From Lucinisca nassula (Eukaryota > Mollusca > Bivalvia > Lucinida > Lucinidae), in the NCBI GenBank assembly GCA_963580285.1, contig OY757026.1:66775396-66839395 (forward strand): DNA of 64,000 nt. The letters are read 5' to 3'. Positions 22,305-32,923 of the stretch are shown here, piece after piece; the stretch's first letter is position 1, and every line of letters begins with the position of its first letter. The translations under genes and the position numbers were made by a program. The notes beneath the pieces are model-generated. The model did not search any database and was not told the DNA's origin. It worked only from the letters and a program-made list of their open reading frames with translations.

Positions 22305-22563
22305 TGATTTGAGGTTTAACATCCCCGTCAACACTATTTAGGTCAAGTTGGAGATGTTCATTTTGGTTTGTTTGGGACTTCTACCCTACATTGGGATGAA
22401 ATGACGTCTCATTCCCTGTCATCTGGTGAAACCAATAGGGTTTATCTGCATGGATGGTCCAACTTGCACCACTTAGCTGGGCAGGCATAAACCTTCCTAA
22501 ACGGTTTACCCCTACTCATGTTTGGTTGGTTTCAGCTATGGTGGAAGCATCATGCAGCCCAAT
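22305..22563 (-). mobile_element. SINE family C, truncated head
   Basis: From gattgatttgaggtttaacatccccgtcaacactat to gaagcatcatgcagccca. It is more diverged than the copy at 21610, and the head (cttgaagaaat) is missing. Confidence 0.75.
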
Positions 22564-23432
22564 CTTAATAAACAAAGATTGTTTAATGTGCCTGATTACT
22601 GAATATAATGTGCCTGATTACTGAATATATATTTTCATTTTGTTCACATTTTAACTTGGACTTTTTTTCCATACGCGAGAGTATAAGATCTTATATCTAT
22701 GATGTGAGTGGATGAGGCTTGCCAAGTGATGCCGGACAGTGATCCAGAGGGACGGAATTTTTAATCCACCCCTCACACCCTTATAGGATTCTTTTTCTTG
22801 CATACCTTCCATTTCTTAGCATGGATTTTTAATGCTGCAGTCACTTCGGTTACCGACGTCAGCCATACTGTGATGACACTACAGGAATGTTTAGTGACAT
22901 CACGTCACTTGCTGTGACATCATCCTTAATGACGGGGCATTGATGTCATATTCAACAAGTGCATTTATCTAACATGCGAGAATATACGATTTCGGGTAGG
23001 AACACCAGGGTTAGAACAGAATTTCTATCCAAAGCTAAAACAATGGATTTCCTTAACTGGTTTGCAAGAATGTACTAGTTGTGTGCAGTGTGAAGGTGAG
23101 GGCGGTGATGAACAAATTGATAAAATACTTGCTGTGGAATTTACTTGTTTTTCTAGTATTAAACTGTCAGTTAATAAAAAAACCAATGTTTAAATTACTT
23201 TTTTTGTTTTCTTAACACTCATTTCAGAAACAAACTGATACAGCTTGAGAGTTATCAGTGTAACAGAATTGTTATGTCCCAGCCATTCAAAGAATGGTGG
23301 AAGGGCATATAGCGCTGACTTTTCCGTTTTTCATCCATCCATACGTCCGTCCGAAAATTAAATGCAGTCAATAACTTTGACTTTAAAATTTGCAGAAATG
23401 TCAACAATCATGAGACGGTGTGTTCATTTCAG
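22564..23432. other. Intron 3, mostly unrecognised
   Basis: Contains a truncated end of a G-type element at about 23274-23360 (tgtcccagccattcaaag..gggcatatagcgctgacttttccg + tccatccatacgtccgtccg). Nothing else is recognised. Confidence 0.4.
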
Positions 23433-23624
23433 GTTCAGATATTCCTGGTATGCATTTATCAATCTCCTAAATGTAGACTTTAGCTCAGGTTTTGCATGCC
23501 CTGAGTGTGGGGACTGCCCAGATACTGTAGTAATGGATGGTGTTTCTCTTGGAAAAAGGAAATCGTTAATGCCATGGAATAATTATATGAATTCCAAAAG
23601 CGGTTCTGCTGCCTTAGATGGAAG
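23433..23624 (+). CDS. Exon 4: CPECGDC finger
   Basis: The acceptor is gtgttcatttcag and the donor is ggaag|gtatgc. AG|G joins exon 3. 64 codons read FRYSWYAFINLLNVDFSSGF, then CPECGDCPDTVVMDGVSLGK and ..MPWNNY..SGSAALDG, without a stop, exiting in phase 2. The zinc-binding CPECGDC followed by VVMDG is the most recognisable feature of the family; the Asp of VVMDG is a candidate catalytic residue if the protein is transposase-derived (inference). Confidence 0.75.
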
Positions 23625-23929
23625 GTATGCATTTAGCAGCTATGTATTTATATAGGTTTTGAAGCAGTTGATGAAGTATGTCCTTGCTCCAAGTAACTAT
23701 ATCTTTATGCTAAATTTTTTTCTTTCATTTTGAAATAGTATGTTGTGTGAGTTAATTTGAATCACCTCATTGAGTGATCCTATTGAGCACAGGCAACACA
23801 CCTTCAGTTTATGAAAGATAGTTATGCCCATCTTGTTTTTTGATGTAGTGATTTAATTAACCCTCAGTCCTTCTACCTACCTCTTTCTCCAACATATTCT
23901 CATGTTGTTCTGGTATGAGACATTTAACT

Positions 23930-25172
23930 ATAGCATGATGCCGGGGGCATATAGTTTTCCGGTTTTCCGTATGTGCGTACATGTGTATGTCTGTCTGTAC
24001 GTGTGTGTGTACCTACGTATGTACGTAAGTGATCCTGTAACCTCAGGTTAAAGTTTTTGTAACAGGTAGAGCCTGAACTTTTAGAACTCATATTTTCCTG
24101 ACCATTTGATGGAACTGGTTCATCTTTGGTATGATGATAGATATAGGTTCAAAGTTTTATTAAGCAATACCCCCACCCATGCCTGTGACCTCATGGACTT
24201 AGAAATTTTCTATGTAAAAGACTCCAGTAAAGGTATTTGTACCTGGTAGAACCTGAACTTTTATAATGGCTTAGGGTGATATGATGATAGATATAGGTAC
24301 AATGTTTTATTCAGCCATTCCCCCACCCATGCTTATGACCTCAAGGTCAATGTCACAGACTTTGACAATTTTAATGTTAAAAATTTTAAAGAGCTCAAAT
24401 TTCCCAACCATATTATGGATTTGGCTTATATTTGCTATGATGATAGATACAGGCCCAAATGTTTATTTGGCAATACCCCACTCATGCCTCTGGCTTCAAG
24501 GTCAAGGTCACAGACTTAAGAATTTTAAATTAGATATTTTAAGAGTTAATATTTTCCAAATCGTATGATGGATTGAGTTTATATTTGGTATGATGTAAGA
24601 TACCTGTCCATTTTTTTCAGCGATACCCCCAGCCATGCCCATGAGCTTAAGGTCAAGGTCACAGACTTAGAAATTTTAATTAGATATTTTAAGAGTTAAT
24701 ATTTTCCAAATCGTATGATGAATTAAGTTTATATTTGGTATGATGATTATTACTGGCCCAATACCCCCACCCATGCACATGCCCTAAAGGTCAATGTCAC
24801 AGACAAAGAAATGTTTTATTTAAAGTTTATTAAGAGCTCATACTCACCAATCCATATAGATTTGCTTCATATTTGGTATGATGATAGTTACAGGTCCAAA
24901 GTTGTATATACCCCTGCCCCTGACCTCAAGGTCAAGGTCACACACTTAGTCTTATTATGCTTTTAAAGTTTTAAAAAGCTCATATTTATAGATTGACTTC
25001 ATATTTGGAATGATGATAGATACAGGCCCAAAGTCTCATTCAGCCATACCACCGACCCTGTCCATGACCTCAAGGTCAAGGTCACACACTTAGAAAATTT
25101 TGTTGCAACATGGATTTTCGGGGTGAGGTGGGGCCCTGGGTGGGGGCATCTGTGTCATCTGGACACATTTCT
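23930..25172 (+). repeat. Minisatellite element with ~150-bp units
   Basis: Starts tgccgggggcatatagttttccgg with a (tgtacgtacg)-like microsatellite. Seven or eight units (atatttggtatgatgatagata..gcccatgacctcaaggtcaaggtcacagacttagaaattt) follow near 24126, 24275, 24430, 24588, 24735, 24872 and 25004. It ends gggggcatctgtgtcatctggacac. The ends (gggggcat..) differ from the AGCTC family, so this is a distinct element type. It has no coding capacity. Confidence 0.6.
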
Positions 25173-25183
25173 AGTTGTTTTAT

Positions 25184-25790
25184 AGCTCACCAGTGCCGAA
25201 GGCCCCTGGGGAGCTTATAGGATAGGCAATTGTCGTGTCGTATGCCGTCGTATGTTGTCTGTCGTCTGGCGTCCACACTTTTAAACATCTCCTCTGAAGA
25301 CACTGGGACAATTCGGCCCAAATTTTATCTGTAGCATCATTGGACTGGGGGATTTAAAATTTGGTGTTTTTTTTTTTTTATGAAAATCAGCTCTATAGTT
25401 TGGTTGCTATGGCAACTTAGAGTTTCCATAGACTTATAATGGCGAAAATTGAAAAATGTCAACCCTAAACTATATATGTTCTTGTTCCTTATGGTAAGAC
25501 GCATTAAGTGACCCCAGCCATGCCCATGAGCGCAAGGTAAAGGTCACAGACTTAGAAATTTTAATTAGATATTTTAAGAGTTAATGTTTTCCAAATCGTA
25601 TGATGAATTACGTTTATATTACGTTGTCCTGCAACAACACATTCAAGCGATATCAGAATCTGAAGCCACTAGGCTGATTGGTTTCAAATTTTATCTGTAG
25701 CATCCTTGGGCACAGGGCTTCCATGGTTAATTGAAAATACATTGCTGCTAGTGGGATGTGCCCCCCGAGCCCTGGTGAGCATTGTGGCCC
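25184..25790 (+). mobile_element. AGCTC-type element, decayed
   Basis: tagctcaccagtgccgaaggcccctggggagcttataggatagg with gtcgtatgccgtcgtatg matches the 5' end of the element at 49518-51483 (there inverted). From about 25500 a piece of the 23930 array has been inserted or exchanged, and at 25655-25720 the 5' region (aagccactaggctgattggtttcaaattttatctgtagcatcc) recurs. The 3' hairpin end (tgagcattgtggcccatgggcttcttg) is at about 25775-25803. Confidence 0.5.
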
Positions 25791-25847
25791 ATGGGCTTCT
25801 TGTCTTTTCTGTTTACTAACTGCTTTACAAATCCTCAACAGCAGAAA

Positions 25848-25922
25848 GCCGAAATAGCTCATTGGAAGAGCAACCAGAGACACCATTCTGGGAGGTCCTG
25901 GGTTCAAATCCCAGTTTTGGCC
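25848..25922 (+). tRNA. tRNA-like sequence, unit 1 of array
   Basis: The acceptor arms gccgaaa/ttttggc pair (7 bp with one G-T). The D stem is gctc/gagc in other units; here the second strand is gagc after attggaa. Box A is tagctcattgg. The T arm ctggg-ttcaaat-cccag is perfect and carries box B ggttcaaatcc. The anticodon stem ccaga/tctgg closes an 8-nt loop (gacaccat), one longer than canonical, so decoding function is doubtful. Confidence 0.5.
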
Positions 25923-26076
25923 AGTTGTTGAATGCATGATTCCTCTCTGCTTATTGCATGTTTCTGGTTTTGCTCTGCTAGGGTAGTATAATAACCACTT
26001 TTTGCTTTATTTGTGCATGTTCTTTGTTTGTCTTTACTGTTTACTAACTGCTTCACTAACCCTCTACAGCAGAACA

Positions 26077-26151
26077 GCCAAAATAGCTCAATGGAAGAGC
26101 AACCAGAGACCCCACTCTGGGAGGTCCTGGGTTCAAATCCCAGTTTTGGCC
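26077..26151 (+). tRNA. tRNA-like sequence, unit 2
   Basis: Same fold; the acceptor starts gccaaaa. The anticodon arm has gaccccac changes, which preserve ccaga but break tctgg to ctctgg. Confidence 0.45.
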
Positions 26152-26308
26152 AATTGTTGAATGCATGATTCCTATCTGCTTACTGCATGTTTCTGGTTTT
26201 GCTTTGCTACATTAGTATAATATCCAGCTTTATTTACTTTATTTGTGCCTGCATTTTGTTTGTCTTTACTGTTTACTACCTGCTCCACTAATACTCAACA
26301 GCAGAACA

Positions 26309-26383
26309 GCCGAAATAGCTCAATGGAAGAGCAACCAGAGACACCATTCTGGGAGGTCCTGGGTTAAAATCCCAGTTTTGGCC
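26309..26383 (+). tRNA. tRNA-like sequence, unit 3
   Basis: Box A tagctcaatgg is perfect. Box B is altered to ggttaaaatcc, which should weaken TFIIIC binding. Confidence 0.45.
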
Positions 26384-26537
26384 AATTGTTGAATGCATGA
26401 TTCCTCTCTGCTTACTGCATGTTTATGGTTTTGCTTTGCTACAGTAGTATAATATCCAGCTTTATTTGTGCATGCTTTTTGTTTGTCTTTACTGTTTACT
26501 AACTGCTTCACTAATCCTCAACAGCAACAGCAGAACA

Positions 26538-26612
26538 GCCGAAATAGCTCAATGGAAGAGCAACCAGAGACACCATTCTGGGAGGTTCTGGGATCAAATC
26601 CCAGTTTTGGCC
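26538..26612 (+). tRNA. tRNA-like sequence, unit 4
   Basis: As unit 1, with box B ggatcaaatcc. Confidence 0.45.
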
Positions 26613-26766
26613 AATTGTTGAATGCACGATTCCTCTCTGCTTACTGCATGTTTATGGTTTTGCTTTGCTACAGTAGTGTAATATCCAGCTTTATTTGTGC
26701 ATGCTTTTTGTTTGTCTTTACTGTTTACTAACTGTTTCACTAATCCTCAACAGCAACAGCAAAACA

Positions 26767-26841
26767 GCCGAAATAGCTCAATGGAAGAGCAACCAGAGAC
26801 ACCATTCTGGGAGGTCCTGGGTTCAAATCCCAGTTTTGGTC
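26767..26841 (+). tRNA. tRNA-like sequence, unit 5
   Basis: Consensus-like: box A tagctcaatgg, box B ggttcaaatcc, intact acceptor and T stems, 8-nt anticodon loop. Confidence 0.5.
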
Positions 26842-26888
26842 ATTTGTTGAATGCATGATTCCTCTCTGCTTACTGCATGTTTCTGGTT

Positions 26889-28363
26889 AGCTTGGCTGTT
26901 TTTGAAGAAGACGACGAGGTATTGTCATAGCTCTGGCGTCATAGTCGTCGCGCAAAAACTTGGGACATTTTCGTCTGCGTCGTCCAAAAACTTGGACATT
27001 TTGTAATATCTCTGTCATTACTGATCATATTTACTTGAAACTCGAACTAGTTGTTCATTTTGAAAAGGGGAACTCATACCAATAGTTCAGGTAACCCTAA
27101 AAATATTTTTGCCACAGTTATGCCCCTTTTCGACTTAAAGACCATCGGAGTCTAACTGTTGGTTTTCTTTTGCTCCAGCATTTCAGTGGTTTCTTGCTGT
27201 CGAGTCCTCACCGTTGTCTCACCTCTGTGGTTCTTTGATTTTTTTGTGTTCACGGAGAGGTTGCACTGATGAGTTAGGAGGCCTTCGTGCGGACTGAACA
27301 AATTATTTGTCTAAATCGCGACGGAAGTAAGGGCGAGGATTGTGGCCACGTAAAATCGATTTAAGCCCCCCAGTGGAAACCATTCCACTGACCGTTCCAA
27401 GGCGGTTCTTCTGTGGCGGTTTATTTATAGTGTTGTTTGTTACTTACTGTGTGTATCACTTGTGTCTTTTTATTTTGGATGGCCATATGGCCATTTTGTG
27501 GGAAAGTAACTGTCCTTATGGCCTTCCTTTGTTTAGGTTTCCATTATGGTCTGGTCGCTTAATGTTTGTGTTTCTTTCCTTTTGGTGTTTTGATGGGTGG
27601 AGTAAGTTAATTGTATCGATTCCTGATCTTTGTTTTACTTCTACTTAAGATCTTTGTTTAAAAATTATTTCAAAAACTTGGACATTTTGTAATAGCTCTG
27701 TCATTATTGAACATATTTGGGCACAGTTATGGCCCTTTTCGACTTAAAATTTTTAGCTCGGCTGTTTTCGAAGAAAACGACGAGGCATTGTCATAGCTCT
27801 GACGTCGTCGTCGTGCAAAAACTTAAACATTTTGTCTGCGTCGTCGTCGTGCGAAAACTTTGACATTTTGTGATATGAAAAGGGACTGCAGCCGAGCGTT
27901 GGCACCCACAGGTGGTGCTCTTGTTAGCTCGGCTGTTTTTGAAGGTATTGTCATAGCTCTGGCTTCGTCTGCGTCGTCGTCTTGCAAAAAACTTGGACAT
28001 TTTGTAATATCTCTGTCATTACTGAACATATTTACTTGAAACTCGGACTTGTTGTTCATTATGAATTGGGGAACTCATACCATTAGGTGAGGTTACCCTC
28101 AAAATATTTTTGGCACAGTTATGCCCCCTTTTTGACTTATAAGTGTTGCAAATACTTGGACATTTTGTAATACCTCTGTCATTACTGAACATATTTACTT
28201 GAAACTCGGACTAGTTGTTCATTATGAAAAGGGAACTTCTACCATTAGGTGAGTTAACCCTCAAAATATTTTTGGCACAGTCCTGTCCCTTTTTCAACTT
28301 AGATTTTTTGTTTAACTAAAAGAAACTGCAGCCGAGCATTGGCACCCGCATGCGGTGCTCTTG
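26889..28363 (+). mobile_element. AGCTC-type element inserted in the tRNA-like array
   Basis: The flanks ..tttctggtt and ttttgctttgctacag rejoin to the array spacer, so insertion was in its T-run. The 5' end is agcttggctgtttttgaaga with a cgtcgtc stretch. The 3' end is cagccgagcattg + hairpin gcacc-cgcatgc-ggtgc + tcttg. A second 5' end at 27753 (agctcggctgttttcg), a second 3' end at 27922 (ggtggtgctcttg) and a third 5' end at 27924 show nested or tandem copies. The body has units with 'ttggacattttgtaatatctctgtcattactgaacatatttacttgaaactcg'. A Penelope-like 3' fragment lies inside. Confidence 0.65.
27143..27646 (+). mobile_element. Penelope-like 3' tail, 5'-truncated
   Basis: Only the 3' non-coding part is present (catcggagtctaactgttgg to ttgttttacttctact). 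It is inserted in the element at 26889. The several short frames here are shared by all copies of this tail and have no support as genes. Confidence 0.8.
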
Positions 28364-28658
28364 TTTTGCTTTGCTACAGTAGAATATATCATGCTTTATT
28401 TGTGCATGCTTTTTGTATTTTGTCTTCTCTGTTTACTAACTGCTTCACTAACCCTCAACAGCAGTTTTGAATTGCTACAGTAGTTTATCATATAACATAT
28501 AACAGTAATGGCGAATGTATGATACCGCTCTGCTGACTGCATGTTTCTGGTTTTACTTTGCTACAGTAGTATAATATCCTGCTTTATTTGCGCATGCTTT
28601 TTTTGGATTTTGCCTTTTCTATTTACTAACTGCTTCACTAATCCTCAATAGCAGAACA

Positions 28659-28733
28659 GCCGAAATAGCTCAATGGAAGAGCAACCAGAGACATCACTCT
28701 GGGAGGTCCTGGGTTCAAATCCCAGTTTTGGCC
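28659..28733 (+). tRNA. tRNA-like sequence, unit 6
   Basis: Box A and box B match consensus. The anticodon arm reads gagacatcactctgg. Confidence 0.45.
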
Positions 28734-28893
28734 AATTGTTGAATGCATCGGGTCCTCTCCGCTTACTGCCTGTTTCTGGTTTGCTTTGCTACAGTACTAT
28801 AATAACCAGCCTTATTTAATTTATTTGTGCATGCTTTTTATATTTTGTCTTTACTGTTTACTAACTGCTTCACTAATCCTGAACAGCAGAACA

Positions 28894-28968
28894 GCTAAAA
28901 TAGCTCAATGGAAGAGCGACCAGAGACACCACACTGGGAGGTCCTGGATTCAAATCCCAGTTATGGCC
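28894..28968 (+). tRNA. tRNA-like sequence, unit 7
   Basis: The acceptor is gctaaaa / ttatggc with two mismatches. Box B is ggattcaaatcc. This is a decayed copy. Confidence 0.4.
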
Positions 28969-29122
28969 AATTGTTGAATGCATGAGTCCTCTCTGCTTAC
29001 TGCATTTTACTGGTTTTGCTTTGCTACAGTAGTATAATAACCACTATGTGCTTTATTTGTGCATGCTTCTTGTTTGTCTATACTGTTTATTAACTGCTTC
29101 ACTAACCCTCAACAGCAGAACA

Positions 29123-29197
29123 GCCGAAATAGCTCAGTGGAAGAGCAACCAGAGACACCGCTCTGGGAGGTCCTGGGTTCAACTCCCAGTTTTGGCC
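29123..29197 (+). tRNA. tRNA-like sequence, unit 8
   Basis: Box A tagctcagtgg, box B ggttcaactcc. The acceptor and T stems are intact. Confidence 0.45.
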
Positions 29198-29438
29198 AAT
29201 TGTTGAATGCATGATTCCTCTCTGCTTACTGCATGTTTTTGGTTTTGCTTTGCTACAGTAGTATAATAACCACTATTTGCTTTATTATTTGTGCATGCTT
29301 TTTGTTTGTCTTTTCTGTTTACTAACTACTTCACTAATCCTCAACAGCAGAACAGCTGAAATAGTATCTGCATGTATTTTGTCCTTGATTTCCTAGTGTA
29401 GTATTATACATAAAATTCTCTGTTTTTTTTTTTTTCAG

Positions 29439-30096
29439 TTCACACAATACCAGAATATTTGTCAACAACAAAAGAACACGATTTCTGCTGAATAAATATT
29501 CCAAAAACAGTCTAAATGCAGATGAATCTAAAGAGATGAACTATTTACTTAAACTGTATCAGCCGTGCCTGTCTGTGCTGTACAATGAGTTTTGTGATGA
29601 TGGCTTTATGCATAAGTCTCCATAAGTTTATAAAGACCTTTTAGTGTGTTTGGCAAGCGCATACCCAGTATGTGGGTTTGTCCATTATCATGAAGGGCTA
29701 TTTGATGTTTTACTAGAAATTACAAATGGTATAGATGTGAGTAAGACAGTGGAGAAAATAACATTAATTGAACAGCAAGTTCCAACTCTTTCTTTCCTTT
29801 ATAAAAAGTTACACTGGAAAGTTCCAGATTCTTTAAAAGCCATCCTTAAAGAACTTGTCGAAAAAACAAGACAGCCTTCCTGCACTGGTCATCCTCATGA
29901 CTTAACCATTTGTGCTGAAGACTGCCACTGTAATGGAGTTGGCTTTTTTCCAACATTACCCAAACTATGTCACAGAGGAGAGTATGTGTTGGATGACCAA
30001 ACAAAATTCCCAGAGCCAAATAGACTGCAGTAAAGGAACGTCAAGACATCCCACTCTTAAACCCGGACTGTTCACAGTCTCTTGTATTCATGGTTG
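29439..30096 (+). pseudogene. Exon 5, with premature stop and frameshift
   Basis: The acceptor is a long T-tract + cag; AG|T joins exon 4. The frame reads SSHNTRIFVNNKRTRFLLNK.. to CDDGFMHKSP, then TAA (29623-29625), then continues in the same frame with VYKDLLVCLASAYPVCGFVH.. to ..FPEPNRLQ and a stop at 30031-30033. The family-like continuation CSKGTSRHPTLKPGLFTVSC is in another frame, so an indel lies at about 30000-30033. A donor ttg|gtatgt follows CIHG. Apart from these two lesions the exon is well kept, so inactivation may be recent, or a sequence error is possible at one site. Confidence 0.7.
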
Positions 30097-30917
30097 GTAT
30101 GTTTTAGAAACAAATGTCAACAATAGGTATAAGGCATTTAAAGCCCCCAAAATACTAAAGATTCTTGTTAGTTCCAAAACAAGTCAGTTTTTGAAGTGAC
30201 CCCGACGCCGCCCCCCCCCCCCCCCAATCCCCCAAAAAATATCTATTGTATGGCCAAGTCCATAAAAATACTAGCTTTTCCCTCGAAAACCCACAGATAC
30301 TAAAATTTAAAATTTTGTACCCAAGAAATTGTCCCACCCTATGTATATAACAGGTAAGGTTCAGAGTACACCCTCCTCACAACCCAAGACATCTTCTAAG
30401 TTAACATGTTGACTGTGTATTGCTTCAAAAGTCAGGGAACAGCAAAATGTACAAGTTCAAGTTTCAACCAAGTCAGCAGCTCTTTCCCAAACAGGTGTTG
30501 ACTAAGAATATCCAAACGTAACTTAAAACGGGGAAAGAAAAAGGGGAAAGGGGAAAGAATCAGAATCACCAGCAATACAAACAATAAACTTGAAGGCCAA
30601 GCACAACTAAAAATGAACAACTGAAAAGGGGGTCAGAATCAGAATCATCAACATAACAACATGCATATATATAATTAGGGAAAGAATCAAAACCACCAAC
30701 ACAAAGCAGGAAGAAACCACAGCAAAAGCACTGACTTGGGATGGTAAAACAAAACTACTGGTGGGTTTATATACTTTACATGACCCTAAGCCTCAACCTC
30801 ACTTCCACTGTGGTTCAAACATGTATTTGTTACATTAGAAAAACCGTAGTGTTATTAAGTGATTCATTGCTATACTTTAAATAAAAAACTGCAATGAGAG
30901 ATTGCTTTATACTGGCT
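30097..30917. other. Non-coding after the last exon seen
   Basis: A poly-C run lies at 30207-30224. The short frames at 30155-30337 and 30432-30620 have no support. Nothing else is recognised; a further exon of the split gene could lie here or beyond but was not found. Confidence 0.4.
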
Positions 30918-31415
30918 TTATAAATTCAGCACCCAATTTCGTATAATCATTCGTCGATATAAAAAGATTGGGTACAACATAAATGTTATACGAGAGACTG
31001 CATGCATGGTAGTTAACCCAGTCTCTGGTCGGGCCCATCAGAGCATAACTGTTGGTTTCCTTTTGCTCCAGCATTTCAGATGTTTCTTGCTTCCGAGTCC
31101 TCACCGTTGTTTCATTTAAGCCCCCCCCACCCCCCCAGTGGAATTCGTTTCCGTTGACCGTTCCAAGGCGGTTCTGATGTTGCTGTTTATTTTTGTTATG
31201 GTATGTCTTTGTTTTGTGTCGCTTGTATTATTTTATATTATTTTGGATAGCCTATTGGCCGCTTTGTGAAAAAGTGACTGTCCTGTTGGCTTTCTGCTAT
31301 TGATGTTTCCATTAGGGTCTGTTGTTTCATGTTTGTGTTTCTTTCCCTCTGGTGTCTCTGATGGGAGCTGTGGGTTAATTGTATTGATTCCTGATCATTG
31401 TCTCCACGTCTATTT
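30918..31415 (+). mobile_element. Diverged Penelope-like 3' part
   Basis: ttcagcacccaatttcgtataatcattcgtcgatataaaaagattgggtac matches the RT C-terminus (59805-59850). After a deletion the 3' tail follows (ctctggtcgggcccatcagagc..ctgatcattgtctccacgtct) with more substitutions than other copies. It is an older insertion. Confidence 0.75.
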
Positions 31416-31569
31416 TTTATAGACACCTCCCAAAATAGACAGGCTTCTTGTTTATTGTAGGCATTTGTTATGGATTTCAAGTCATGGAAGATGAAGAATC
31501 ACCAAATGTGCCATTTACTATATTTTAAGAACAAGATTTCACACGGGTAATGTAGAAGCTACTGATTAA

Positions 31570-32101
31570 AGGTGCATTATTGAGCTACCGAGTCTCAAAT
31601 TTTTTTGTCTGGTTTTATCTTCAATGCATACTCCTTTGTCATGTGTACACTTTGAGAGCCAAATACAGCTTCAAAACTTTGTGAAAATGGTCGTTTTCAT
31701 TCGTGTTTACCCTTCGATCTGAACATGTGTTCGGAATTTCTGTTCTAAAAATAAATCTGTCACTTTACACATTCATGGCGACAGTATCGTCTCTGAGTGT
31801 CGTTACTTATGGCATGGTACTCAGTGTCATATTTTTTTCCGATTCAGGCATGACCTAAGCAAACAAGGCCAAAAATGAACGTCGCATAACGTCATATATG
31901 GAGATTCTATTTTTGTCACGAATTAAAAATAGATCTAACTAGTGTTCGAAACCTAGTTAGGGAACCCCTCTCAAACTCGTTTACCTGTCATCATAATTGT
32001 TCGCATTTTTGCATAAAATGCATTCATTTGTATTGTTTTAAAGAAAAATACCGGCTATATATATGTATATATATTTTTCCGGATAGCTCAATAATGCACC
32101 T
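31570..32101. mobile_element. 532-bp MITE with TTAA target duplication
   Basis: The terminal inverted repeats aggtgcattattgagcta / tagctcaataatgcacct are perfect over 18 bp and flanked by TTAA at 31566-31569 and 32102-32105. No coding capacity. The TTAA duplication and AG terminus are compatible with Kolobok or piggyBac-type mobilisation. Confidence 0.85.
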
Positions 32102-32105
32102 TTAA

Positions 32106-32923
32106 TGGACAGCTTTATATTTACATTTCCCTAGTAAAGCCTAATGTAAACCGATAGAAAAAAATGTTGTTTATACTTCCATGAACGCATCGAGTCGCAT
32201 GATTTTCAGTGATGTCAAATAAGCCGTGTTTGAGGAGCGGGCTATTTCTAGACCTACCCTACGAAATTACTAATTTTTCCCAAAAGCAAGCTTGATAGCA
32301 TAAAAACGATCCTTACGAGCGTGTAGATGCATATATTTCTGCCTATAGTCTGATTGTGAAGCCTCTAAGTAGTATATGAATGTCTTTATGTGTGAAACCG
32401 TCGATTAAGACAAGTTTTCCCCATTTTATTTAGCTACAAATACCCCACCCACTAAAAATATATTGACATATTCGTAAATATCGTATATAAGAGCACTCGT
32501 GGGTTATTTTGTGCGTTTGTTTGATATACAGATGAAACTTAGTCATCTGATACTACATTTGAGCACAAATGAAGGTTTAATAACTTTGCATTTTAATGCG
32601 GATATGCAGTATGTGTGTGTCTAGAGCATTCACTTGATCACAATTATAACCACTGACAATATTCCAACAGTTAAACTTTCTTTGAGTTTCAGTCAGTTTA
32701 CTCGCAGCATTTGCACACTTATGGGTACTCAAATGGCATTTTAAGGTATTCCAGGGTTGCTTAAATGTATTTCTTAAGTGTTTTATACCCACCCACCATG
32801 GGATATAACTGATACCCCACCTATCACTGCATATATCTCATCCCCGGATCAGCTATCTGAGGGGTTTGACACGACACTAGAAACCCTTTACACTACTTGT
32901 GAACCTGAATAATAATCTTCCTC
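32106..32923. other. Non-coding, nothing recognised
   Basis: AT-rich, with a short shadow frame on the minus strand (32577-32792) only. It lies just beyond the 3' end of the intronless pseudogene and may be its trailing sequence. Confidence 0.4.

Larger units (their letters stand above)
25848..29364 (+). repeat. Tandem array of 229-bp units each with a tRNA-like sequence
   Basis: tRNA-like 75-mers start at 25848, 26077, 26309, 26538, 26767, 28659, 28894 and 29123, with a truncated one at 29355. Spacing is 229-235 bp. The spacer is conserved (ttgttgaatgcatgattcctctctgcttactgcatgtttctgg..tttactaactgcttcactaatcctcaacagcagaacag). A deleted unit lies at 28441-28560. The array is interrupted by an AGCTC-type element at 26889-28363. 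It lies wholly in intron 4. Confidence 0.9.
12698..30096 (+). pseudogene. Five-exon Cys-rich gene with an HMGXB3-like region, disrupted
   Basis: Five exons were joined by eye. The phases agree at every junction: exon 1 ends phase 1, and exons 2, 3, 4 and 5 end phase 2. Each junction has an AG acceptor and GT donor. The joined frame has about 470 codons. In order it shows a SWIM-like cluster (NCEMCHLTKCQH), a CxxC pair (CDVCG), CINDTC, a YKDWFW..YSWYAF segment, CPECGDC with VVMDGVSLG, and near the end LKPGLFTVSCIHG. From memory this order resembles a region shared by HMGXB3-like proteins and transposon-like copies in invertebrates; a relation to KDZ-type DDE transposases is possible but unproven. 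Exon 5 carries an in-frame TAA (29623-29625) and a frameshift (about 30000-30033). Further exons 5' or 3' may exist. Very long introns full of repeats suggest a genomic gene rather than a processed copy. Confidence 0.7.

Noticed and set aside
27340..27648. 102-codon + frame (with HLCLFILDGHMAILWESNCP) seen in many places
   Set aside because: It is part of the conserved Penelope-like 3' tail; it recurs because the tail recurs, starts differ among copies, and no protein motif is recognisable.
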